Positions 1 to 9,264 of a DNA stretch of 64,000 nt are shown piece by piece (within the stretch, counting starts at the first letter, position 1; the number at the start of each line of letters is the position of its first letter). The stretch comes from Gordius sp. MW1 (taxonomy: Eukaryota; Nematomorpha; Gordioida; Gordea; Gordiidae), in NCBI GenBank assembly GCA_964036665.1, contig OZ038528.1, positions 1,798,001 through 1,862,000 of the forward strand, written 5' to 3'. The notes under the pieces are model-generated. The model was not told where the DNA came from. It did no database searches and saw nothing but the letters and a program-made list of their open reading frames with translations. The position numbers were made by a program, and so were the translations under genes.

Positions 1-805
1 TAAACACAATATAATATATATATTAATTTATTATAATGTTTTTTATTCTATACACTGAAATATTATCTTTATCAATTATAATATTTGTCTAAATTTTTCT
101 GTTAAAATCAATCACGGTTTAGTAACTAAATTGCTCGCTAGGGCCAGCCCAAACCCTTTAATTGCCCAATTCACTAATTCTGTCCGAACTGGCGGGCTAA
201 AAATGACGAATTTAAATGCAGGTTCGGATTTTATTCTAGAATTTTTATAAATAAAAAAGTGACAAAAAAATAGTAATCTATAGAAAAATATCATTGTTGT
301 GGCAGCCCAAGCATACTTGAAAATTTACGACTGTTGCCTGCCCGGCCCTATGGCCGAGTGGACCCAGAAGCGGGCCTAACTTTATAGTTGTTTAATTTTT
401 TTTTGATTACAAATTAAATAATTAAGAAAAATTTTTTTAGCGGCTTTCCCTCCCTGCTGCTAGCCTTGATATTATACTATAGGATTTAATTGACGAAATG
501 CATACTATTACATATCTATTTTAAAACATAATTTTTTATAAACCTAACTGTCATTTTTAAAATAACTAAACAGTATTAGCAGTATAGATGAAAATCTTAA
601 ATTTACCAGTCTGCCACATTCCTCTTAGTTAATAAGCGGTACTATTCGAAAAAAAGATTGAATAGTTAGTTTAAACTAAGATACACACTTTTAGTACATT
701 ATATTAAAGCATATATTTTTGCAAGATATACAAGATTATTTTTATATTTATAAAAATATTCGAGAAATTTATAATACGTCCACGATTTTTAAATCATATG
801 TTATT
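1..805. other. Intergenic, upstream of mL53/DPAGT1
   Basis: AT-rich DNA with no convincing coding segment. Short GC-richer patches near 130-200 and 310-380 resemble the CCCG-rich ends of the hAT remnants seen later in the window. The promoter of the mL53/DPAGT1 locus should lie here, but I cannot point to a core element. Confidence 0.5.
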
Positions 806-2546
806 ATGGCAGCTACAACGTGGAAGCCTATAGGACGTGCTTTTTCAAAACTTGAATTAAGAAACACCAAACAAATTGAATTTATATTTGATCCTTTTTC
901 CAAAAATCAAGAAACTATTAGGTTTGCTTACACAAGTTATGGATGATATTGCGAGCTATATTATTTCCCTTTTATTGAATTTATTCATATCATACTCTAG
1001 TTATCATTTAGTATCACAATTGATTATATCACTTACTCCTTTGTTTTTAAAAGCTAATATTCTCGGCAAGGATGTGCATAAGAAAGATAGGCCTATATTA
1101 CCTGAGGCTTTGGGGATAGTCTCAGGTGCTGTCTTTATCATCACGATGTTTATATTTATCCCAATATTTTTTTACAAAATATTGCTATATGAGACAACCT
1201 TTCCATATGCTCCATTCCTTGAATTTTTAGCAGGGTTGTTGTCAATATGCTGTATGCTTCTATTAGGTTTTGCAGATGATGTTTTAAATCTTAAATGGAG
1301 ATATAAATTAGTTCTGCCAACAGTAGCATCTCTGCCTTTGTTGATGGTTTATATGATAAATATAAACTCTACAGTGATCATAATTCCTAAACCATTTAAT
1401 CAATTAATTGGCCATAATATTAATATAGGTGGTTTTTATTATCTTTACATGGGAATGTTGGCTGTATTTTGTACAAATTCTATCAACATTTATTCAGGGA
1501 TTAATGGCTTAGAAGTTGGACAGTCACTTGTAATAGCTATGTCAATTCTTATTTTCAATGTAATTGAGTTTTATGGGAAATATTGGAAGAATCATTTATT
1601 TGCTATAACATTTATAATACCTTATATTTTCTCATCTTCAGCCCTTTTTTCCTGTAATATATATCCTGCTAAAGTTTTTGTTGGTGATACATTTTGCTAT
1701 TATTCTGGTATGCTTTTTGCAGTTATTGGAATTTTAGGCCATTTCAGTAAAACTGTACTTTTATTTTTTATCCCACAAATCTTCAATTTTTTATATTCTT
1801 TGCCACAACTATTTCATCTAATCCCATGCCCTAGACATCGCATGCCCCACTATGATGATCAAGAAAATAAGTTGATGCAAAGTTACTCAGAATTTAAAGT
1901 TTCTGATCTTAAACGAATAGGAAAATACATATTAAACATTTTGGCATTCATGAAAATGATAGATCTTCAATATTATACCAAAGATGATGTGCATTATATT
2001 AAGTGTAGCAATATGACATTATTAATACTTGTCCTTAAATTATTTGGTCCTTTGCATGAATATAAATTACTTGTAATTTTAATTTGCATACAAATTTTGT
2101 CAAGTATATTAGCATTTATCATAAGATATCCGTTAGCCAATTTGTTTTATGATTGACAATAAATGATATATTTTGTATCACGATCTAATGCATCTAATAA
2201 TGAATATGTATGTATTTAGGAATAGTTTACAACTATTTGCCACCAAGAAAGTAAAGTCTCAATCTGATGTGGTTATAAAAACAAAAATACTTAATGATCG
2301 AAGTGAACCAAGAATTTTGTTTTCATTAAGTAAATTATACCTTACATTTTGAATGTTGTATTTGTTTAAGGTGATGGTCATTCATTGTTTATGAAAGCTT
2401 TAAATCTAAATGTAATGGACATCTTTGACATATATCAAAATGTAATTAATGCACGTTTTCCAAAGGTAGAACAAACACAAAGTAGTGTATCTAATGTCAA
2501 GTCACATCAACAAATTAAAGCTAAACTTAAAACTAAAATAAAATGA
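806..2546 (+). CDS. MRPL53: Mitochondrial large ribosomal subunit protein mL53 (three exons)
   Basis: Exons are 806-921, 2220-2329 and 2371-2546, with introns in phases 2 and 1, giving a 133-residue protein. Exon 1 encodes an N-terminal stretch ending in a block like the family's VRVxFxPFxKNxxSTR segment (here QIEFIFDPFSKNQETIR). Exon 2 carries the NDRSEPRILF segment and exon 3 begins with the diagnostic DGH motif (SDGHSLFMKALNL). mL53 is a small thioredoxin-fold protein of the mitochondrial 39S subunit. Donor sites are AG/GTTTGC and AA/GTAAAT; acceptors are TATTTAG and GTTTAAG. Human mL53 is slightly shorter (about 112 residues); the extra length is a basic C-terminal tail. Intron 1 (922-2219) contains the complete DPAGT1 gene on the same strand. 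The identification rests on motif similarity; the splice phases agree exactly. Confidence 0.85.
939..2156 (+). CDS. DPAGT1: UDP-GlcNAc:dolichyl-phosphate GlcNAc-1-phosphotransferase (DPAGT1/ALG7), nested gene
   Basis: A single-exon, 405-residue, multi-membrane-spanning protein of the PNPT/MraY family. In the ER membrane it transfers GlcNAc-1-phosphate to dolichyl phosphate, the first step of N-glycan precursor synthesis and the target of tunicamycin. Visible hallmarks are GFADDVLNLKWRYK (Asp113-Asp114 region), the INIYSGINGLE loop, FVGDTFCYY (Asp250 region), GHFSKT, and PCPRHRMP near the third quarter. The C-terminus RYPLANLFYD matches the family end. Length is close to the human enzyme (408). 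The ATG at 939 is chosen because the preceding in-frame ATG (876) would add residues derived from the overlapping mL53 exon; the chosen ATG has G at -3 and +4. The gene sits wholly inside intron 1 of mL53 and has an AATAAA immediately after its stop. Confidence 0.95.
   Translation: MDDIASYIISLLLNLFISYSSYHLVSQLIISLTPLFLKANILGKDVHKKDRPILPEALGIVSGAVFIITMFIFIPIFFYKILLYETTFPYAPFLEFLAGLLSICCMLLLGFADDVLNLKWRYKLVLPTVASLPLLMVYMININSTVIIIPKPFNQLIGHNINIGGFYYLYMGMLAVFCTNSINIYSGINGLEVGQSLVIAMSILIFNVIEFYGKYWKNHLFAITFIIPYIFSSSALFSCNIYPAKVFVGDTFCYYSGMLFAVIGILGHFSKTVLLFFIPQIFNFLYSLPQLFHLIPCPRHRMPHYDDQENKLMQSYSEFKVSDLKRIGKYILNILAFMKMIDLQYYTKDDVHYIKCSNMTLLILVLKLFGPLHEYKLLVILICIQILSSILAFIIRYPLANLFYD
2158..2163 (+). 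promoter_or_regulatory. Candidate intronic poly(A) signal of DPAGT1
   Basis: AATAAA begins one base after the DPAGT1 stop codon and lies 57 bases before mL53 exon 2. Its use would end the transcript inside mL53 intron 1. Confidence 0.55.
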
Positions 2547-2605
2547 TTTTGAATCAATGTATGTTTTGGTAAAAAGTTGATATTGTATTAATACTTTGAT
2601 GATCC

Positions 2606-2611
2606 AATAAA
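2606..2611 (+). promoter_or_regulatory. Candidate poly(A) signal of mL53
   Basis: AATAAA about 60 bases after the mL53 stop codon, followed by T-rich DNA. Beyond it, 2612-2916 holds nothing I recognise. Confidence 0.5.
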
Positions 2612-3269
2612 AAATTTTCTTTTTAATGTGGATTTGCCTTTTTTGTAACTTAAATTAATACCACTAATTTTTTTAGTTTTATTGAATAACAGTCATCTAA
2701 CTTTTAAGTTATAACTTTTTGTCGTATGTAAACTGTTGTATCCACACTAATAACTATTCCACCTTTTTGTTTGTGTTCTATTCATATCAATGGTTTAAAA
2801 CTGTTTGAAATAATTATCAATTGTTCTCAGTGATCTAGAAGGGTTTAAACCTCACATAGGTTTGGCTAGGATTGGAATGAGACCTTTAAAGTGAGTTCTA
2901 TGACTGTGATGGATGAGGCCACAGTAGAGGTGTGCACCGATCAATCCATTTTGGAAGTTGGATCGGATCAACATTTTATTTTAGTCGGATCGGATTTTGA
3001 AATTTAAAATGAGAACAAATTATTGTGCTCAGTAATTAATTCATTTTTTGCTCAGTAGAATACTCAAATGCTCAGTAGGATAAACAAATGCTCAGTAGAA
3101 TAATTAAATGCTCAGTAGAATAATTAAATGCTCAGTAAATAATTTAATGTTCAGTAATTTAATTATTTGTTCAGTATAATATTCATTTGTTCAGTTTTTT
3201 TTTCAAATCTTGCTCAGTAATTTTTTTATTTATGCAAACTAAGAATTAGTTTTTAAAATAAAATCCTAG

Positions 3270-3345
3270 AGCGAAATTTGAACCCAAGATATCCACGTAA
3301 GAGTCTTGCGTGTTTCCCATGGAGTCAAAGCGCTCGCCTGAAAAA
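3270..3345 (-). other. tRNA-like segment in the MULE
   Basis: On the minus strand the segment has a B-box-like GGGTTCAAAT followed by CGCTC that can pair with GAGCG at its 5' end, giving a tRNA-like outline about 75 nt long. I see no clean cloverleaf, so it is more likely a degenerate tRNA or tRNA-derived SINE piece than a working tRNA gene. Confidence 0.3.
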
Positions 3346-3408
3346 TGGTTTATTTTTGTTTATATGTTAATTAAAATAAATTTTATTTCATAAACTACCT
3401 CCCCCAAG

Positions 3409-3576
3409 TGCAATTGTCTATCGTTTTGTAAACAATATATTTGCAAACATGTTGTTGGGTTGGCAATTATACTTAAATTTTGTCAACCACCTAAAGAAGT
3501 AAAAAGTGTGCCTATAGGGCAAAAAAGAAAACGAGGCAGACCCTCAAAGGCTAAATCAGCCTTTATTGTGCAGTAA
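3409..3576 (+). pseudogene. C-terminal remnant of a SWIM-finger (Mutator-like) transposase
   Basis: An open stretch of 55 codons ending in TAA reads as a SWIM zinc finger (CNC at the start, then CKHVVGLAI about 12 residues later) followed by an AT-hook-like KRKRGRPSKAKSA tail. This is the usual end of MULE-type transposases. No upstream catalytic DDE domain is visible, so only the tail is retained. It lies inside the 9-bp-TSD element, which supports the assignment. Confidence 0.65.
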
Positions 3577-4699
3577 TGGTAAGTTTAGATTATTTAACAT
3601 TGATTATATAACAAATTTTAGGTTGAAATGAAAGTTGTCTCCAGCAAAATTTGTCTATTTTTCATTTTAAATTGTTATTATTATTATTAATCTGTATTTG
3701 TAAATATTTGTGATTATATTCAAATAAAAATTTTATATTCTCCCTTTGGTTGATAAATCTCAACAAAGTTTGCAAAAAAATACATTATAAACATGTAAAA
3801 TTTACGAAGGGAAAGGGAGAGCATTTAGAATTGGAATTATAGGTCATTACTTTTTATAGATTTTTTAACTTGCCATTTATTTATTTGAATTGAGAGAAGG
3901 GAGGACTTAAAGGGAAAAAATTCAAGACACTAAGATACCTTATAACCTTTAAAAATCAAAATAAACTATTTCAATTTCCACACACTCAATTTAACTTCAT
4001 TATTACAAAATATTAGTGCTAAATAGATTAAGATTGAGTATTATTTATTAAAATTAATGAGCATTTTTTTGAAACACTGAGCATTTTGGATTTATAACTG
4101 AGCAATATTAAGATTATTTACTGAGCATTTTTGATTTTTATCTGAGCATTTAAATAACATCCATTTAAAATAAACAATAATAAGTTCTAATTAATTAAAT
4201 TTATAATTTTTAGTATACCTTTTCATAATTATCTTTGCATTCTTTTTTTACTTTACCATTTTTGATGCCCAATACCACCTCTCACCTTACTTACCCTAAT
4301 ATATTTACCAGTATTTCCTAAGCGTTTTTCCCTAGCTAGACTTTCTTGTTTGGCGAGAAAGGAGCTAGTGTCAATGATAAATCAGCATCTCCCGTTTCCT
4401 TTTTAGCACACTCATCTCTTTCTATCTCAACCTAACTCCGAAAATCATCAATCACAATCCCCCTTTCCTTAAAGCACACGTGTAGCTCCTTTCCCTCTTG
4501 ATTCCGGTTAATCATGAATGATGTAGCTTGCCTTCTTAGAAGCAATCTCCATGATGCAGGGGTATTGTCGTTGACGAGATGGTGTGAGTCATGCTGACTT
4601 GATGGGAAAAAATAATGGGGGAGGGGTGTTGGAAATAATCATTGGGATTCGTAACAGCTAGCAAATACAACAATATTGTTTATCATATTAAAAACCGTC

Positions 4700-4850
4700 A
4701 TGGAAGAAATAATAAAAAAATTTAAAAGAAATATGCTTCAACAAGTTAAAAAAGAAGACGGAAAAAGTCAAATTTGGAGTTACTTTGACCTTCTAAATGA
4801 AAATGATACATACACCGGTTATGTTATCTGCAAGAAATGCCTATATACAC
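4700..4850 (+). pseudogene. hAT transposase N-terminus (partial BED zinc finger)
   Basis: The frame starts with ATG at 4700 and contains SQIWSYFDLLN followed by VICKKC. This is the aromatic and paired-cysteine half of a BED finger. It stops short of the distal histidines because the sequence switches abruptly at 4851 into another copy of the element's own end. Confidence 0.6.
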
Positions 4851-5036
4851 TAGACGTGTGCACGGATCAATCCGATCCGTCCGAACTCCGATCGGATCAA
4901 CATTTTAATTTTAGAAGTCGGATCGGATCATTTTTATTTTAATCGGATCGGATTTTCAAATTTAAAATAAACAATAATAATTTCTAATTAATTAAATTAA
5001 TATTTCTAGAATACCTTTTCATAATTATCTTTGAAA
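4851..5036 (+). repeat. Internal second copy of the hAT 5' end
   Basis: TAGACGTGTGCAC plus GATCGGATC repeats, then a segment matching 4163-4240, reproduces the element's left end inside the transposase gene. No matching second right end or second duplication was found, so it is probably an aberrant gap-repair or end-duplication product. Confidence 0.6.
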
Positions 5037-5599
5037 TGAAGATTGCAAATATGATTCAAAAAAAGATTTGCTGAAATGGTGGGTTTCATATCCTACACCT
5101 GCCAATGCTTTATAAGCTGGCAAATAAAGTTTTAGCTATACCTGCTACCTCTACCACTATAGTTGTTAAATTGCTAAGCAGCTTCAACTAAAAACTCGAG
5201 CACGAACACTAGCTGGGTAATATGCTAACACAATGAGTGCTAAGCTAACTGTTCGGTGCAATAGTTTTAATAGTAGCACGTAAAAATGCTCGAGAGGTTA
5301 GTCGATAGCAGCCAAATCTGTTAAAAAATTTAGCAGGAGCTCGAGCAGTAAATTCGAGCAGTAGTAGATTGAATTGCTTTTGTTAAACTATTTTAGTTAC
5401 TTACAATATTTGCTCATGGTATATTATAAAATTATTATATTATAGTTTTATAAGAAATTAAGCATGTTGAGCATAAATGATGGATTGCACGATAATAAGA
5501 TGAGATTGTATATTTGATTTTTTACTTGACATGTTATTATATACATTTTGAGTTTTTAGGTATAAATATTTTGTACAGGTGGTTAAATAAATATATAAG

Positions 5600-6185
5600 G
5601 GGTAAATGTCATAATCTATGTTTATGATGCGATTTATTTTTTTTTTCAAATTGTGACTCACTGAGAGCTTAAAAAATGTTTTTCACCTTTGAAATTAAGA
5701 TTTTTAAAAGTTTAGCGGTCGCCCAGGTGACAAATGTCATAATCTATGTTTATGATGCGATCTAAGTTTTTTTTTTGAAATTGTGACTCACTAAGAACTT
5801 AAAAAATGTTTTTCACCTTTGAAATTAAGATTTTTAAAAGTTTAGCGGTCGCCCAGGTGACAAATGTCATAATCTATGTTTATGATGCGATTTAAATTTT
5901 TTTTTGAAATTGTGACTCACTAAGAACTTGAAAAATGTTCTTCACCTTTGAAATTAAGATTTTTACAAGTTTAGCGGTCGCCCAGGTGACAAATGTCATA
6001 ATCTACATTTATGATGCTATTTAGATTTTTTTTTAAATTGTGAATCACTAAGCGCTTAAAAAATGTTTTTCACCTTTGAAATTAAGATTTTTAAAAGTTT
6101 AGCGGTCGCCCAGGTGACAAATGTCATAATCTATGTGATGCGATTTAAATTTTTTTTGAAATTGTGACTCACTAAGCGATTAAAA
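5600..6185. repeat. Left-arm tandem array of the foldback element
   Basis: About five copies of a 120-125-bp unit that includes GTGACTCACT, TTTCACCTTTGAAATT and GCGGTCGCCCAGGTGAC. The units are inverted relative to those in the right arm. Confidence 0.85.
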
Positions 6186-6191
6186 AGTGTT

Positions 6192-6680
6192 TGCAAAGAG
6201 GGCACGTGCCCCCCCCCCCTTAAATGACAAAAAAAATTCAATACAAATTTACTTTGCCACCCCCCCTTACATTTTCGCCCCCCCCCCTGGGTTCGGGTTC
6301 CGTAAAACATCGGGTTTTACCCGGTTCGGGTTCAGGGGTTTGGGACTAACCACTGCGGCAAACTGTTAAAATCTTAATTTAAAGGTGAAAAACATTTTTT
6401 AAGCGCTTAGTGAGTCACAATTTCAAAAAAAAATTGCAAAGAGGGCACGTGCCCCCCCCCCTTAAATGACAAAAAAAATTCAATACAAATTTACTTTGCC
6501 ACCCCCCCTTACATTTTCGCCCCCCCCCCTGGGTTCGGGTTCCGTAAAACATCGGGTTTTACCCGGTTCGGGTTCAGGGGTTTGGGACTAACCACTGCGG
6601 CAAACTGTTAAAATCTTAATTTAAAGGTGAAAAACATTTTTTAAGCGCTTAGTGAGTCACAATTTCAAAAAAAAATTTAA
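6192..6680. repeat. Centre of the foldback element: duplicated C-rich block
   Basis: Two near-identical 245-bp units (about 6192-6436 and 6437-6680). Each has a GGGCACGTGC motif, runs of 9-10 C, and a GGGTTCGGGTTCCG/ACCCGGTTCGGGTTC stretch. It breaks the symmetry of the arms and may be a later insertion that was then duplicated with the flanking arm. Confidence 0.75.
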
Positions 6681-7600
6681 ATCGCATCATAAATGTAGAT
6701 TATGACATTTGTCACCTGGGCTACCGCTAAACTTTCAAAAATCTTGATTTTAAAGGTGAAAAACATTTTTTAAGCTCCTAGTGAGTCACAATTTGAAAAA
6801 AAAAATTTAAATCGCATCATAAACATAGATTATGACATTTGTCACCTGGGCGACCGCTAAACTTTTAAAAATCTTAATTTTAAAGGTGAAAAACATTTTT
6901 TAAGCGCTTGGTGAGTCACAATTTGAAAAAAAAATTTAAATCGCATCACATAGATTATGACATTTGTCACCTGGGCGACCGCTAAACTTTCAAAAATCTT
7001 GATTTCAAAGGTGAAAAACATTTTTTAAGCTCCTAGTGAGTCGCAATTTGAAAAAAAAAATTTAAATCGCATCATAAATGTAGATTATGACATTTGTCAC
7101 CTGGGCGACCGCTAAACTTTTAAAAATCTTAATTTCAAAGGTGAAAAACATTTTTCAAGTTCTTAGTGAGTCACAATTTCAAAAAAAAATTTAAATCGCA
7201 TCATAAACATAGATTATGACATTTGTCACCTGGGCGACCGCTAAACTTTTAAAAATCTTAATTTCAAAGGTGAAACACATTTTTTAAGTTCTTAGTGAGT
7301 CACTTCAAAAAAAAATTTAAATCGCATCATAAACATAGATTATGACATTTGTCACCTGGGCGACCGCTAAACTTTTAAAAATCTTAATTTCAAAGGTGAA
7401 AAACATTTTTTAAGTTCTTAGTGAGTCACAATTTCAAAAAAAAATTTAAATCGCATCATAAACATAGATTATGACATTTGTCACCTGGGCGACCGCTAAA
7501 CTTTTAAAAATCTTAATTTCAAAGGTGAAAAACATTTTTTAAGCTCTCAGTGAGTCACAATTTGAAAAAAAATTTAAATCGCATCATAAACATAGATTAT
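6640..7600. repeat. Right-arm tandem array of the foldback element
   Basis: About eight copies of the same 120-130-bp unit in the opposite orientation, with GTCACCTGGGCGACCGC in most copies. The copy number exceeds the left arm, so the array has expanded or contracted after formation. Confidence 0.85.
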
Positions 7601-8065
7601 GACATTTACCCCATATATATTTATTTAACCACCTGTACAAAATATTTATACCTAAAAACTCAAAATGTATATAATAACATGTCAAGTAAAAAATCAAATA
7701 TACAATCTCATCTTATTATCGTGCAATCCATCATTTATGCTCAACATGCTTAATTTCTTATAAAACTATAATATAATAACTTTATAATATACCATGAGCA
7801 AATATTGTAAGTAGCTAAAATAGTTTAACAAAAGCAATTCAATCTACTATCTGCTCGAATTTACTGCTCGAGCTCCTGCTAAATTTTTTAACAGATTTGG
7901 CTGCTATCGACTAACCTCTCGAGCATTTTTACGTGCTACTGTTAAAACTATTGCACCGAACAGTTAGCTTAGCACTCATTGTGTTAGCATATTACCCAGC
8001 TAGTGTTTGTGCTCGAGCATAGCACATAGTTAGCATTGCTAAAGTTAGCAATTTAACAACACTAT

Positions 8066-8190
8066 CTACCACTTCGGAAAGAAATTTCTCGGTGGCTGGA
8101 AGAACATTAGAAGAAAGAAGAACGCGAATTAAACCAGAAATTTTAGATTCTTTATTATTTTTATATGATAATATGGAATTTGTCAAATAA
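8066..8190 (+). pseudogene. hAT transposase C-terminal dimerisation domain
   Basis: Reads TSERNFSVAGRTLEERRTR followed by IKPEILDSLLFLYDN and a TAA at 8188-8190. This is the conserved hAT dimerisation region. The part just upstream (KLANKVLAIPATSTT, 5110-5158) lies on the far side of the foldback insertion. Confidence 0.85.
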
Positions 8191-8739
8191 AATTTCATAT
8201 TTATTTCAGGTCTATTATAATTGCTATACCTTATTTTTATGTATTTTGAATTTAATCATCAATAAAAAGTTCTGTTCGTAAAATTTTAATTAAAAAATTT
8301 CGGATCGGATTTAGATTTTAAAAAACTCGGATCGGATATAAAATTTTTCAAAAACCCCTCGGATCGGATCAAAACGTGCACACCTCTAGGCCACAGTAGC
8401 TGAACAAACCGGCAAAGATTGTTATGGGATCCCTTTTAAGGAGTCTATCGTTAATAAATGGGAATCAGAGGTCAGATTTGTTTAAATTTTTTTACCCGAA
8501 CCCGGCCCGGTTTGATTTTATGATTAAATTGCCCGCCCGGCCCGCCCGAACCCTTCTCAGTGTCCGCCCGGCCAGGCCCGAAGCGCAAGAGCTGCCCGAA
8601 ATGCCGGCCCGGCCCGAAGCGCAAGAGCTGCCCGAAATGCCCGCCCGAAATATTACATGTGTCCATTAAGCCCGAATTTTTTATTTCATCCAAATTATTT
8701 CAGTGAGTATATATATATAAAAACATCTATTTTATCTTT

Positions 8740-8905
8740 TATAGTTATTATGTAAGAATAACAAATCATCGACAATTTTAGGAGATAGTCGAGTTCGTCT
8801 TTCTTCTATTAATCTTCCTGCAATAGAAAAGCTTCTTTCGCTAGCCGCACTCGTCGCCGGGATGGCAAATAGTATTTTAGATAAACGTGCTAATTGGGGT
8901 ATAGA
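8740..8905 (-). pseudogene. hAT transposase C-terminal fragment
   Basis: The minus strand reads LSKILFAIPATSAASERSFS then IAGRLIEERRTRLSPKIV, the hAT dimerisation consensus. The rest of the protein is absent or unrecognisable. It is a different subfamily from the plus-strand element at 2925-8388. Confidence 0.8.
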
Positions 8906-9264
8906 ATGAAAATGAATATGAAAACGTTTTTAAGAGAGTTGGATGTTTGTCTAGACTGCACGTGCACGCACATGCACGCACAGCACATGCGTTCGTTAGT
9001 TAGCAATAAAAAAAGGAAAGGACGTAAAAGTAAAGTAAATATTCAACAAATTATTAAAAATGCGATACTCTCAACAATGGTTAAATAAAGGGTACAGACA
9101 GAGATCAGAATCAGAATAATGCCCGGCCCTTAATAAAGCACACTAAAAAAATAGAATTTTAAATAGCATTTCGAATCAATCAAATTGTGTTGTGTTGAGC
9201 CCACGGGACCGGGAGGGATAAAAAATATGCATCTTTCATAATACTATAAGTGTGGTTTGGTTAA

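Larger units (their letters stand above)
3011..4162 (+). mobile_element. Mutator-like (MULE) non-autonomous element nested in the hAT
   Basis: A 1,152-bp insertion flanked by a 9-bp direct repeat ATTTAAAAT (3002-3010 and 4163-4171). The interrupted hAT sequence is continuous across the site when compared with a second copy of the same hAT end near 4951-5036. Both ends are filled with arrays of TGCTCAGTA (about 3030-3220) and its complement (about 4060-4150), pointing inward. A 9-bp duplication and an internal SWIM-finger transposase tail both indicate a Mutator-like element. Confidence 0.7.
5159..8065. mobile_element. Foldback-type element nested in the hAT transposase gene
   Basis: A 2,907-bp insertion with 8-bp target duplication CTACCACT (5151-5158 and 8066-8073) and terminal inverted repeats ATAGT(GT)TGTTAAATTGCTAA. 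Removing it rejoins the hAT transposase reading frame (ATPATST/SERNF region). Nearly the whole element is one large inverted repeat. Each arm has a unique outer part (about 5160-5600 and 7600-8065), then tandem repeats of about 125 bp, and the arms meet around a duplicated C-rich centre. The 8-bp duplication suggests mobilisation by a hAT-type transposase. No coding capacity is visible. The two mirrored open frames at 5458-5661 and 7550-7753 exist only because the arms are copies. Confidence 0.85.
2925..8388 (+). mobile_element. hAT-superfamily DNA transposon, inactivated and carrying nested insertions
   Basis: The element is bounded by the inverted repeat TAGAGGTGTGCAC (left end at 2925; reverse complement ending at 8388) and by an 8-bp target-site duplication GGCCACAG (2917-2924 and 8389-8396), the signature of hAT insertion. 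Both ends carry repeated GATCGGATC subterminal motifs. Transposase remnants on the plus strand are a BED-type zinc finger start near 4700-4850, a WWxSYPTP segment near 5080, and the C-terminal dimerisation motif at 8066-8190. The coding sequence is broken by a frameshift near 5110, by missing central sequence and by insertions at 3011-4162 and 5159-8065, so it cannot encode an active transposase. Confidence 0.85.

Noticed and set aside
5458..7753. Two almost identical 67-residue open frames on opposite strands (5458-5661 minus, 7550-7753 plus)
   Set aside because: They are the same sequence in the two arms of the foldback element. The text is low-complexity and no transcript signal is seen.
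8894..9088. 64-codon plus-strand frame rich in Lys/Arg at its end
   Set aside because: It lies inside the hAT remnant antisense to the transposase fragment, with CA/TG simple repeats. No recognisable domain.
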